Assembly: GCA_963837005.1 (NCBI GenBank) | Contig: CAWIMC010000013.1 | Coordinates: 248,001-312,000 of the forward strand | DNA length: 64,000 bases | Direction of reading: 5' to 3' | Source: CALDTK01 sp963837005 | GTDB taxonomy: Bacteria; Bacteroidota; Bacteroidia; Chitinophagales; Saprospiraceae | In this document: positions 55,808 to 64,000 of the stretch, piece after piece | How positions within the stretch are numbered: the stretch's first letter is position 1 | Layout of the letters: each line of letters starts with the position of its first letter | Position numbers and translations under genes: made by a program | Notes under the pieces: generated by a model | Databases searched by the model: none | What the model saw: the letters and a program-made list of their open reading frames with translations, nothing else | Told to the model about the DNA's origin: nothing

Positions 55808-55911
55808 CCGACGACGCTACGGTCTTGGCTTTGTAGGGCTACATGAAATCCTAGCTTTCGCCAAAACCCCACAAAGGCACCGCAAAGGCTGCCCTACTCA
55901 CGGCCCCACCC

Positions 55912-57549
55912 CTACTCAAAATTCACCACCACCTCCTTTGGAGCCACGACCTCGTAGCGCACGGCGATCTGCTCGCGGGTAGCGGGTTTTAGCGAAAGCT
56001 GCCAGACGATCTTACCCGTCGTCGAGTCGAGCCTGCCGTTGCTCTCGACGGACTTGAGGGTGACCTCGATCTCCTCGCGCTGAGACACGGGGATCTGATC
56101 TTCGAGCAGGACGCTGACGGGCACATTGCGCGTGTTGCGAAGCGTAATGCTGTAGCCGAGGTCGTACTCCTTGCGGTTGCGGATCAGCTTCGTGTCGGAG
56201 CCCTTGCCGAGGGGCTTGCGCTCCACGACGAGCCGCGGGTCGGGGCCGAGGCCAACGCTGAGAGTATCGGAATTTTGGGCCGGGTCGAGGTAGGTGTCCC
56301 CGAGGTAGCGGTCGTCGAGGTGGAGACGGACGTTGGCGCCGAGTAGGTTGAGCGTATCCCAGCCCGTGACGACGCCCTCGAGGTAGGCGACCGTCTCGCG
56401 CTTGGGCACGACATGGTAACGAAGCGCAAGGGGCAACTCGTGAGAGGTGAGGCGCACCGCAGAAGGGCGACCGTTGGCAGGTAGGGAGAAGGGCCGGTCG
56501 ATGGCATAGAGGCGGGCCGCAGCCGAGTTAGTGGAGGTGGCGTAGGTAGCGGCGGGAGCGTAAAGGGGCACTCCGTCTATGACCATTTCAGCGTCTTCCA
56601 TCGCGTCGGCCTCTGGGCGTGGCGCGGCGCGCTTGGCGTAGCCAGCGGAGTTACCTGCCATCTGAAAGGCGAGGTTGACCTCCCGCCCGAGGTACAGCGG
56701 CGACAACTCTGGCGGCGCGAGCCTCGAATTGATGTCACTCGTGCTCAGCGTCAAGCGAACATTCTCCCAGTCGACGCCGGTGTACTGTTGGAGGTTTCCA
56801 CTCAGCGTGAGCCTAGCCCGCGTGTCTTGTTCGGCCTGCACGTAGAGGTCGTAGTCGGGCGTCCAGCTGGCGTTGTTGACGATATAGCTCAGCTCGTAGT
56901 CGTAGGTGCCAGCGCGCTCAGCGATGAGTTTGGCAGTGATGCGACCGACGTTGCCGCGGGGCTGCGGGCGGATGGCGTTGACGCGTTGCTGAAGTTGCTG
57001 CTGGCGTTTTTGTAAGTCTCGCTCGCGGGGCAGGAGGCGGGCGAGCGCAATCTGGGCCTCGGTGGTTAGCTCACGGTAGAGGCGAGCGGCGTCGCGGACG
57101 GCAGTGGCGGCATTGGCGGGGGAGGCTTGCTCACCGGTGATGTCTCGATTTGCGGCCAGCACGGCAAGTTCTTCGGTGAGGCCGGCGCGCTGGGCGGCAA
57201 GCACGGCGAGGCTGTCGTTGAGGGCGAGGAGTTGATCGCGTAGGGTGAGAAGGCTATCCGGCTCCTCGGGGGCGCGGCTCGGGTCGTTGGTGACGTCTAG
57301 GGAGAACGTGTTGACGCCCTGCCCGACGGCTAGTTGAACGCTACCGGGGCGGATGCTTTGCTCGAGGCCCGCGAAGGAGGTCTCTTGATCTCCGGCCGTG
57401 ACGGTGAGCTTGCCGGTCCGCTTCACGAGGGCACCCTGGCGGTAGACGGTTACCTCGGAGATGCGGGAGGCGGGGCTGTTGATTTGGGCTTGCGCCAAAA
57501 CGGTCGAGCAGCAAAGGATAAAGAGCAGGGCGAGCAAACGGGTGGTCAT
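55912..57549 (-). CDS. DUF4139 / mucoidy inhibitor MuiA family protein
   Basis: 545 residues from ATG 57549. A signal peptide ends at VLAQAQ, encoded by a TTTT-hairpin (57487). DUF4140-like N-terminus: ISEVTVYRQGALVKRTGKLT and GLEQSIRPGSVQLAVGQGVN. A coiled-coil middle (RDQLLALNDSLAVLAAQRAG, LPRERDLQKRQQQLQQRVNA) and a DUF4139 C-terminal domain (YIVNNASWTPDYDLYVQAEQ, QYTGVDWENVRLTLSTSDIN, LPLALRYHVVPKRETVAYLE, DTKLIRNRKEYDLGYSITLR) follow. The function of the family is unsettled; envelope-related. A TTTT-hairpin with an AGC/GCT stem lies at 55987. Confidence 0.9.
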   Translation of the reverse strand: MTTRLLALLFILCCSTVLAQAQINSPASRISEVTVYRQGALVKRTGKLTVTAGDQETSFAGLEQSIRPGSVQLAVGQGVNTFSLDVTNDPSRAPEEPDSLLTLRDQLLALNDSLAVLAAQRAGLTEELAVLAANRDITGEQASPANAATAVRDAARLYRELTTEAQIALARLLPRERDLQKRQQQLQQRVNAIRPQPRGNVGRITAKLIAERAGTYDYELSYIVNNASWTPDYDLYVQAEQDTRARLTLSGNLQQYTGVDWENVRLTLSTSDINSRLAPPELSPLYLGREVNLAFQMAGNSAGYAKRAAPRPEADAMEDAEMVIDGVPLYAPAATYATSTNSAAARLYAIDRPFSLPANGRPSAVRLTSHELPLALRYHVVPKRETVAYLEGVVTGWDTLNLLGANVRLHLDDRYLGDTYLDPAQNSDTLSVGLGPDPRLVVERKPLGKGSDTKLIRNRKEYDLGYSITLRNTRNVPVSVLLEDQIPVSQREEIEVTLKSVESNGRLDSTTGKIVWQLSLKPATREQIAVRYEVVAPKEVVVNFE

Positions 57550-57670
57550 AGTGGGGTCGTGCTTTGCGTCTAAGATGCGAGGAAAGGTGGATATGCATAG
57601 GGGAGGACGACTCGGGACGGCTGGACTTCCGTCCGCACCATTCCTTCCTTCTGGCCGTTAAAGGCGCACT

Positions 57671-58525
57671 ATGCGTAAGCTCTTGGCCGCCTGGCTGCTT
57701 CTCTTCAGCCTGACGGTCTGTGCGCAGGGCGATCATGTCAAACTCCTCTCCTGGAATATCCGCGATCTCGGCGGCAGTAAGGACGACGCGGAGATTCAGC
57801 TCATGGCCCGGGTCATGCGGGACTACGACGTGATCGCCATTCAGGAGGTCGTCGCTAAAGATCCGGCGGGTGCGAAGGCCGTCGCGCGTCTGGTGGCGGT
57901 GCTCGACCGTTCGGGGGCCGACTTCGACTACCGCGTCAGCGAGCCCACGGCGAGTTCGAGCGCACACATCTCCGAGCGCTACGCCTTCATCTGGCGCACG
58001 TCTAAGGTCAAGCTCGTCGGGCGTCCTAGACTGTTGTCGGCTTTCGCCAAAACCATCGAGCGCGAGCCCTACCTGGCCGAGTTCGAGTGGGACCGCAAGC
58101 GCTTTCGCGTGGCCAACTTCCACGCCCGCCCACACGACAAACAGCCCGAGCAGGAGATTGCGCAGCTCAAAACCCTCATGGACACCTACGCCGACCAGCC
58201 GCTCTTCGTGCTCGGTGACTTCAATGTCGTGAGCCACCACACCGTCTTCAATCCTTGGAAAAAGCGCCACTTCCAACTCGCACTCTCCGGGCAGCGCACC
58301 ACTCTCAAACGCAAGCCCCCCGAAAGTGGCGACGAGTACTACGCCCAGGAGAGCGACAATATCATCGTTCCGGCCCACCAGGTACAAATCTTGGAGCGCG
58401 GCATCTGCGATCTGGTCGCGTATATGGGCAACGATTTAGAGCGCGCCGGACAGATCTCGGACCACGCGCCGGTGTACATCATCTTCGATGACTTCCCGCA
58501 GCTGCGCTCGGGGCGGAGTCGGTGA
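57671..58525 (+). CDS. Secreted endonuclease/exonuclease/phosphatase family protein
   Basis: 284 residues from ATG 57671. A signal peptide (LAAWLLLFSLTVCAQ) is followed by a DNase I-like fold. Motifs: LLSWNIRDLGGSK (Asn), VIAIQEVV (metal-binding Glu), RVANFHARPHDK (His in the usual N-x-H position), LFVLGDFNVVS (Asp-Phe-Asn), ESDNII and GQISDHAPVYI (catalytic Asp-His). All catalytic positions are kept. The substrate may be DNA or a phosphoester lipid or sugar. A TTTT-hairpin (58039) encodes AFAKT. Confidence 0.9.
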   Translation: MRKLLAAWLLLFSLTVCAQGDHVKLLSWNIRDLGGSKDDAEIQLMARVMRDYDVIAIQEVVAKDPAGAKAVARLVAVLDRSGADFDYRVSEPTASSSAHISERYAFIWRTSKVKLVGRPRLLSAFAKTIEREPYLAEFEWDRKRFRVANFHARPHDKQPEQEIAQLKTLMDTYADQPLFVLGDFNVVSHHTVFNPWKKRHFQLALSGQRTTLKRKPPESGDEYYAQESDNIIVPAHQVQILERGICDLVAYMGNDLERAGQISDHAPVYIIFDDFPQLRSGRSR

Positions 58526-58553
58526 TGCGGAGCGGCGGGCCGAGCCGGTGCCC

Positions 58554-58647
58554 GAGCCGTGTTTGCCTGGCTCTGCCAGGTCCACAGCCAATCAGGCGGG
58601 CTGTACTATCGCTCACGGCACCTGGCAGAGCCAGGCAAACACGGCTC
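58554..58647. repeat. Perfect 28-bp inverted repeat between convergent genes
   Basis: Left arm 58554-58581 (begins GAGCCGTGTTTGCCTGGCTC) and right arm 58620-58647, its exact reverse complement over 28 bases, with a 38-base spacer. It lies between the convergent nuclease and the next gene. No T-run follows either arm, so it is not a classical terminator. It may be a folded transcription-end element or a small non-autonomous element. Confidence 0.85.
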
Positions 58648-58684
58648 TTCGTTCGTCTCGTCGGCCGCATCCAGCGCCCTGCCC

Positions 58685-59827
58685 TTACTTCGCCATCGAG
58701 TACGTCGCGCCGTTGCTCACCTTCAACACCGCCTGGATCACCTCCTCTAACCCCTTCGGGTAGTCGACGTATTGCACCCCGCGCTCGTCTGGACCGAAGA
58801 TCGCGATGTTGACCACTTTGCGGTCGTTGCCGCTCCCGATCGCGATGCGCAAGGGCACGGGCGTCGGCTTCGTCCGCATGCGCATCTGGCACATCTCCGT
58901 GCGGCACTCGTAGCTGCGGTCGAGGTCGAAGAAGCCTTGGTCCTTGATGAACGCCGCGAGGCGATTGTACTCCTCCACGTCGATGTCGACTGAGGTGCGG
59001 CGCAAGTCCGAGTTGACGGTCTTGAACTCTTTCACCATGTGCCCCCCAGGCTTGATCACGGTATGGTCGCGCATCACCGGGTCGATGCCACCGAAATAGC
59101 CCCCACCCGTCATTTCGATCATCATGTCGGTGGCCTGTTCGCCGTCCTTACTGAAGCGCCGGGCTTCCTGTCGCTCCTCACGTTCGCGCTCCCGCTCGGC
59201 GAGGCGTTGCTCGCGCTCGCTCGGCTCGTCGTCGTCGGAGTCGTCGCCGCGCTTGCGTTTCGTTTTGCCGAAAGGCCACCACCGCCGATCCTTCTTCACG
59301 CCCGTCACGTGGTCGTTGGCACTGCGTCGACGCTGGCGCTTGCTGGTGCTCAGCCCCTCGACGAGGGCGGTCGGCAACTGGTTGATCGGCTTAATAAACG
59401 GCGCGTCGTCGTCGCTCACGCGCACGAAGTGGTACTGGTAGTTACCCTTGCTGTTGGGCTGCGTAAACTCCAGCGCAAGGCCCTCCTGGCTGGCCTGCCG
59501 CACACGGAAGAGGTTGACGTTGCGGAAAGGGTAGAAGAGCTGGTCGCCGGCCAGAGCCCAGACCTTGCGCTCGTAGCGACCGTTGAGAAACTCCTCCGCC
59601 GTGTAGTCGTAGCGGAAGTAAAGGAAAAAGTCGTACTCGTTGCCGGCCTCGTGGATGATGGTGTTCGACCCGACGTGCAGCGTGTATACGTACCGCCACT
59701 TCGCCTCCACGATCGTGCGCTCGATGAGGGCCGAGTCCACGGGGGTTTGGGCTTTCGCCAAAACAGCGCCCATCAACCACAGTGCGGTTAGGATAAGAAC
59801 AGATAGGCGGAAGGACTTGGTGGACAT
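58685..59827 (-). CDS. Secreted protein with charged low-complexity segment, unknown function
   Basis: 380 residues from ATG 59827. Signal peptide (LSVLILTALWLMGAVLAKAQ) ending at a TTTT-hairpin-coded VLAKAQ (59750). A beta-rich N-terminal domain (AKWRYVYTLHVGSNTIIHEA, YDFFLYFRYDYTAEEFLNGR), then a basic-acidic linker (TKRKRGDDSDDDEPSEREQR) and a C-terminal alpha/beta domain with four Cys (YECRTEMC) and VVNIAIFGPDERGVQYVDYP. No family recognised. Confidence 0.65.
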   Translation of the reverse strand: MSTKSFRLSVLILTALWLMGAVLAKAQTPVDSALIERTIVEAKWRYVYTLHVGSNTIIHEAGNEYDFFLYFRYDYTAEEFLNGRYERKVWALAGDQLFYPFRNVNLFRVRQASQEGLALEFTQPNSKGNYQYHFVRVSDDDAPFIKPINQLPTALVEGLSTSKRQRRRSANDHVTGVKKDRRWWPFGKTKRKRGDDSDDDEPSEREQRLAEREREREERQEARRFSKDGEQATDMMIEMTGGGYFGGIDPVMRDHTVIKPGGHMVKEFKTVNSDLRRTSVDIDVEEYNRLAAFIKDQGFFDLDRSYECRTEMCQMRMRTKPTPVPLRIAIGSGNDRKVVNIAIFGPDERGVQYVDYPKGLEEVIQAVLKVSNGATYSMAK

Positions 59828-59939
59828 AGCGGGGGGCTTGCGAGCTGGACCTCTCACCAGTTCGCGGCAAAACCCGCGCCAAACATGAGCGGAAATCTAC
59901 ATGTATTCCGGAAGCACCAAAACCCGAGCGCACCGCCAT

Positions 59940-61521
59940 CTAGTCGAGCGACACCAGCTTCCACCCCAGCGTGAGGGCTACGGTGTGACTGGTCGGCGTG
60001 TAAATAACGCTATTCTGCGGGAAGTTGAGTGGCTCAATGTTGTACGGCACGAAGGTGCGGTCGGGACGCAACAACAACTGGTAACCGAGATCGAGACCCA
60101 ACCTGTTTTGGCGAAAGCCTACCCCTGCAGTAGCCCCCAGCACGGCATCCTCATTGTCTATCGGCGCTCCGATGTACTGAAATCCCGCCCGCACTTGGAA
60201 AGGCTTCACGTTGAGCTCTCCACCTACGCGGGCCTGAATGGCTCCCTTGAAACTTCGGTCAATGTCGACGTTCACTGTACGCGAATTGTCGCTGCCCCCG
60301 AAGTCATAGTCGAAGCTCCCACCGGCGAAGTTGATGTACGTCAGCTCCGTGCTCACAAATCCTCGCTGGCCGAGTAAAAGCGCCGCGGAGGCCTTGTACT
60401 GGCTCGGCGTGGTGAACTTGTACTCGATGACGCTCGGCTGCTCGGGACGAGCGTTGCCATTGACGGTCCCGCCCTGCTGGTCACGGTAGATGTACTGAAG
60501 ATTGGCCGTGTACGAATCCGTAAGACTGATGCGCGAGGGGCTGTGGTACGCCAAGCCTATGCGTAGTGCCTGCACTGGGCGGTAGATGGCCCCGACGCGT
60601 ACTTGCACGCCCGTACCCGAGATGTCGGAAATCTGGTTGTACGAAAGGCGCTCGAAGGAGGCAACTTGTTGATCGGCATCATCCTCGCGGTAGTTTGTCG
60701 CTCCGTCGAACTGTAGGCGCGAAAGGCCAACGGTCGCACCGATCATGAGCTTCTCATCGTAGTTGCCAGCGAAGGAGAGGTCGATAGTGGCGTTGCGGCC
60801 ACTACGCGTCACGGTGCCGGACTTGAGGAGGGGCGCACCTGGACCGTTGACGTTATCCCCACGAGCCAAGTCGTAGTCACTGTTGTAGAAAGGAGGATTC
60901 TCGGTATCATCACCGGGGATAAGGATACCTGCATCGAAGGCTAGTCCGCTACTGTAATCGTTAAGCTCACCGAGAGCCAGAGGATTAAAAGTGAAATCGC
61001 CATTCGCGAAGGCCCGACGTCCATCCGCATCGAGGCCATACCGATTGGCTTCATCCAGCCACACATCGGTAATCGACCCAGCACTGGTCCCTCGGTAATT
61101 CAGCTGCTCCTCGAAGCGATTCGACTGCGACACTCCGACCCCGAAGTTTAGCTTGCGTCCACTTACTCGCGATGGGGCGGCGTGTCAGTACGAGCCCAGC
61201 CTGTGGTAAGGCGAACCTCGTGTTGCCATTATTCTCTGCGGTCGGCCCGCCGTCTAAGCTCGATCCATTCGACCCGGTGGTAAGACTCCCAAGGGTCAGG
61301 GAGAAGTCGTTGCGCCGGAAGGCCGCCAGCCCCGCCGGATTGCTCGACACCGCGGAGTAGTCCGCGCCGAGGGCCGACATCGAATTACTCACGCCGAGAC
61401 TACGCGCCGTACCGAGGGGGAAGTTCTCGGAGTAGCGCAGGGCATCGTCGAGAGTCTGTGCCTGAGTGAGCGTAGCGAAAGTCAGGGCGGCGGCGGCGAG
61501 CGCGAGTGGGCGGAGGAGCAT
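59940..61521 (-). CDS. OmpP1/FadL-like outer-membrane transporter, frameshifted
   Basis: About 525 residues. Start at ATG 61521 (MLLRPLALAAAALTFATLTQ); the longer upstream frame overlaps the terminator. Family landmarks: RSLGVSNSMSALGADYSAVS and NPAGLAAFRRNDFSLTLGSL in the N-terminal hatch region. The frame changes near 61165, where dropping one A joins IAS to SGRKLNFGVGVSQSNRFEEQ. The barrel follows (RIGLAYHSPSRISLTDSYTA, RGFVSTELTYINFAGGSFDY, TVALTLGWKLVSLD). FadL-like proteins import hydrophobic compounds. Substrate unknown. TTTT-hairpin at 60106 gives FRQN in a periplasmic turn. Confidence 0.87.
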
Positions 61522-61545
61522 ATTGGGATCGGGAAGGGTACTTAG

Positions 61546-61588
61546 TAATAAAACGGGGCCGCCGGTGTAGTTCACCGACGGCCCCGTT
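61546..61588 (-). terminator. Rho-independent terminator
   Basis: Stem of 16 bp with one mismatch (AACGGGGCCGCCGGTG at 61552-61567 and CACCGACGGCCCCGTT at 61573-61588), 5-nt loop. On the minus strand it is followed by TTTTATTA. It lies 65 bases after the stop of the low-complexity protein gene (61653) and ends that transcript before the FadL-like gene starts. Confidence 0.85.
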
Positions 61589-61652
61589 AAGACATGTTAA
61601 AACCTTGACGCTCAGCTAAGCCACACCGAGCGTGATGGGACGAATCCCCCGC

Positions 61653-62852
61653 CTAGCGAGGGCTGCGTCCACCGCCGCGTGAGCTGCTGCTCCCGGACGA
61701 GCCACGGCTGCTCCCAGAAGAACTCGGGCTGCTGCTGCGGCTCGGCGATGAGTAGCTCGGGCTCGAACTGCGGCTCGGGGTCGAATAGCTAGGACGCGAT
61801 GACGAGCGGCTGGGCTCGGAGCTACGACTCGGGGTCGAGTAGCTCGGGCGGCTGCTACGCTGCTCTAGGCCGCGCGAGTTGGTGCTCGGGGCCGGGGCGC
61901 GGCTGTTGTCGCGGCTCGGGGCTACGCGTCCGTTGCTGCGGGAAGCAGGCGTGGTGCTACGGCTTGGGGTGCTGTAAGTATCGTTGCTGCGGCGGTTGAG
62001 CGATTGGTTGTCGTCGGGGGTCCGACTGGTGCGACCTGGGACGGGCGCACGGTCGGTGTTGGTGGGGCGGGTAGCGCCACGGGTGCCGACGTTGCGGGCA
62101 TTGCCGCGTTCGGCTACCGTAGAAGTACGAGCAGGGAGTGCGTTGGGCGTATTGTAGGCTACGTTATTAGCACCCCATGACGGTGGGCAGTAGTAAGCGC
62201 TTCCTGCGCCGAAGGCACCGCCGCCGAAGCCGTTGCCAAATCCGCCGCCGAAGCCATTGTTAAAACCGTTGCCGAAGGCACCACCTCCCCAGCCGAAGGC
62301 GCTAGCCCCACCGAAGCGTGGGTCCCAGAAAGGATCGTAAAAGCCGTTGTTGAAGCCACGGTTGCGGAAGCGAGCCGAAGCGTAAGGGTTACCGAAGAAC
62401 GGATCATTGAACGCCCCGAAGCGATTGGCGCGGAAGGCGCTGTAGTTGTACGGCGAGTTGTAGATCAGCGCTGTCTGAAAGCCCTGGTTAAAGCCTCCTC
62501 CGTAGTAGAACTGGTCCACGTAGACCGGGTCATAGTACCCGAAGCCTGCATAGGGCTGGTTGAAGCGACGAATGCGCGAGCTGTACTCGTAGCCGGTGTA
62601 GTCGTCCGAAGTGATCGGCTGGTTGCGGCGAGCGTTGTCGTCGTAAGCGGGCACGCCCGCATCCACGAATTCCGAATCGTAACCGGCGTCATCGTCGTAC
62701 CCGTAGTCGTCATTGGAGGCGTAAGTCCGGGTGCTCGTCTCTTGTGCCATCGACGGATCGTAGTAGACGTCGTCGAACTGCGCCAGAGCGCTCTGAGTGC
62801 CGGCAACGGCGAAGACGGCCGCGAGGCCTAATTGTAGAGTGTAGTTTTTCAT
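61653..62852 (-). CDS. Secreted low-complexity protein (Tyr/Asp, Gly/Asn/Phe, then Ser/Arg rich)
   Basis: 399 residues from ATG 62852 (MKNYTLQLGLAAVFAVAGTQ), signal peptide ending at ALAQ. The mature protein is nearly all low-complexity: a Tyr/Asp-rich segment (NDDYGYDDDAGYDSEF), a Gly/Asn/Phe segment (GGGFGNGFGGGAFGAG) and a Ser/Arg/Pro tail with repeats of SRPSYSTPSRSS type. No catalytic domain. It may be an adhesive, matrix or surface-layer component. The gene ends in a clear terminator. Confidence 0.7.
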   Translation of the reverse strand: MKNYTLQLGLAAVFAVAGTQSALAQFDDVYYDPSMAQETSTRTYASNDDYGYDDDAGYDSEFVDAGVPAYDDNARRNQPITSDDYTGYEYSSRIRRFNQPYAGFGYYDPVYVDQFYYGGGFNQGFQTALIYNSPYNYSAFRANRFGAFNDPFFGNPYASARFRNRGFNNGFYDPFWDPRFGGASAFGWGGGAFGNGFNNGFGGGFGNGFGGGAFGAGSAYYCPPSWGANNVAYNTPNALPARTSTVAERGNARNVGTRGATRPTNTDRAPVPGRTSRTPDDNQSLNRRSNDTYSTPSRSTTPASRSNGRVAPSRDNSRAPAPSTNSRGLEQRSSRPSYSTPSRSSEPSRSSSRPSYSTPSRSSSPSYSSPSRSSSPSSSGSSRGSSGSSSSRGGGRSPR

Positions 62853-63006
62853 GGCTTGCTTATTTCGGTGGGCTACTAACAGTAACGCCTGATGACGCTT
62901 CAAAGGTCGCTCACACACCGCGTTTGGAGCGTTAAGGTACCATTAAAGTCGGCCAAACGCCAGCAGAAAAGCGATCCTACACCGAAACGGCTACTTTCGC
63001 GGCCCG

Positions 63007-63020
63007 TTTTGGCGAAAGCC
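63007..63020 (+). repeat. TTTT-hairpin copy upstream of proS
   Basis: Consensus copy (TTTTGGCGAAAGCC) 72 bases upstream of the proS start, outside any gene. It is one of several intergenic copies (also 2245, 23120, 32883, 42014, 50560 and 55853). Confidence 0.9.
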
Positions 63021-63091
63021 GCCCCCCCCAGAATGGCGCCCGCACAGCCCTTCAACAATTCAACCCTCAACAATTCAAAAATTGTCCCCCC

Positions 63092-64000
63092 GTGTCCAAC
63101 GTCATCACGCCCCGCTCAGAAGACTACAACCAGTGGTACAACGACGTGGTCCGCAAGGCCAACCTCGCCGACCACTCCGCAGTGCGCGGCTGCATGGTCA
63201 TCAAGCCGCACGGCTTCGGCATCTGGGAGCGGATGCAGCGCCAGCTCGACGACATGTTTAAGGAGACGGGGCACGTCAACGCCTACTTCCCGCTCTTCAT
63301 CCCGAAGTCCTTCCTGAGCCGCGAGGCAGAGCACGTCGACGGCTTCGCCAAGGAGTGCGCCGTGGTGACGCACCACCGCCTCATGAACGACCCCAACGGC
63401 GGCGGCGTGATCGTCGATCCGAGCGCCAAGCTCGAGGAGGAGCTCATCGTGCGGCCGACCTCCGAGACGATCATCTGGAACACCTACAAGGATTGGATCG
63501 ACTCCTACCGCGACCTGCCCCTGCTCATCAACCAGTGGTGCAACGTGGTGCGCTGGGAACTGCGCACGCGGCTCTTCCTGCGCACGGCCGAGTTCCTGTG
63601 GCAGGAGGGACACACGGCACACGCTACTTCCGAAGAAGCCGTCGAGGAGACCTTGCGCATGCTCGACACCTACGCCGAGTTCGCCGAGGAGTACATGGCG
63701 ATGCCCGTGATCAAAGGCGTCAAGACGGCCAGCGAGCGATTCGCAGGCGCCGTCGACACCTACACCATCGAGGCGCTGATGCAGGACGGCAAGGCGCTGC
63801 AGTCGGGTACGAGCCACTTCCTCGGGCAGAACTTCGCCAAGGCTTTCGAGGTAACTTTCGCTAACAAGGAGAACGAGCGGGAGTTTGTCTGGGCTACGAG
63901 CTGGGGTGTATCCACTCGCCTGATGGGCGGGCTCATCATGACGCACTCCGATGATCAAGGCTTGGTGATTCCTCCCAAATTAGCTCCGCGCCAAGTGGTC
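63092..64000 (+). CDS. proS: Prolyl-tRNA synthetase, 5' part
   Basis: 303 codons from GTG 63092 to the window end. Class II synthetase of the short archaeal/eukaryotic-like type (no bacterial editing insertion between motifs 2 and 3): VITPRSEDYNQWYNDVVRKA, then GCMVIKPHGFGIWERMQRQL (motif 1 region), YFPLFIPKSFL, LIVRPTSETIIWNTYKDWI and NQWCNVVRWELRTRLFLRTA (motif 2), FLWQEGHTAHAT. Then LQSGTSHFLGQNFAKAFEV and WATSWGVSTRLMGGLIMTHS. The reading is intact. Attaches Pro to tRNA-Pro in the cytoplasm. The gene continues beyond the window. Confidence 0.95.
   Translation, partial: MSNVITPRSEDYNQWYNDVVRKANLADHSAVRGCMVIKPHGFGIWERMQRQLDDMFKETGHVNAYFPLFIPKSFLSREAEHVDGFAKECAVVTHHRLMNDPNGGGVIVDPSAKLEEELIVRPTSETIIWNTYKDWIDSYRDLPLLINQWCNVVRWELRTRLFLRTAEFLWQEGHTAHATSEEAVEETLRMLDTYAEFAEEYMAMPVIKGVKTASERFAGAVDTYTIEALMQDGKALQSGTSHFLGQNFAKAFEVTFANKENEREFVWATSWGVSTRLMGGLIMTHSDDQGLVIPPKLAPRQVV

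Overview
The window is about 64 kb of GC-rich bacterial chromosome. It most likely comes from a member of the Bacteroidota or a close FCB relative. The evidence is type IX secretion C-terminal sorting domains, a FecI/FecR/STN-TonB-receptor operon, GLPGLI proteins beside a TonB-receptor-like barrel, DUF4412, DUF3667 and DUF4139 proteins, an OmpP1/FadL-like porin, and almost no Shine-Dalgarno sequences. A genus cannot be fixed from the sequence alone.

Layout. 1-7 kb (mostly minus strand): a membrane pyrophosphatase, a type IX secreted protein, and a tight run peroxiredoxin-clpS-aat-M23 peptidase, with yaaA divergent from the peroxiredoxin. 7-16 kb: a DUF3667 membrane protein, two small lipoproteins, a sigma/anti-sigma/TonB-receptor operon and an APH-fold kinase. 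16-20 kb: a REP-associated tyrosine transposase inside REP arrays, a GH43-like lipoprotein and an array of mini-hairpins. 20-30 kb: DinB, DUF4412, TPR and alcohol dehydrogenase genes, a decayed DUF3857-like gene, a TonB receptor with two GLPGLI genes, and an amidohydrolase. 30-33.5 kb: a Septu-like PtuAB defence pair inserted in an amidohydrolase paralogue, then a YoeB/YefM toxin-antitoxin. 33.6-42 kb: an S9 peptidase, 137-bp tandem repeats, Uma2, and a sigma factor with an anti-sigma/outer-membrane-barrel protein. 42-47.5 kb is foreign, AT-richer DNA: an IS3 relic, a DUF1963 gene, kinase and recombinase relics, and a three-cassette integron-type array. 47.6-64 kb: a sigma/Ser-Thr-kinase pair, a large type IX protein with PPC-like repeats, DUF4139, a DNase I-like phosphoesterase, an outer-membrane porin, a low-complexity secreted protein and the start of proS.

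The most striking feature cuts across all genes. It is a dispersed 14-nt motif made of TTTT, a 3-bp stem and a GNRA tetraloop (commonest form TTTTGGCGAAAGCC). I count about 56 copies, 37 of them perfect, on both strands, in genes and between them, and in every reading register. The stem changes by compensatory substitution (GGC/GCC, GCC/GGC, GAC/GTC, AGC/GCT, GTC/GAC) while the TTTT and the GNRA loop stay. It is missing from the foreign 42-48 kb segment. It appears to arise by substitution rather than insertion, as DNA-uptake sequences do, but with hairpin-type covariation. I know of no description of it.

Many genes carry single-base frameshifts, most of them one extra base. Either the assembly has a systematic indel error or these genes are decaying, so several CDS entries are annotated across a frameshift.
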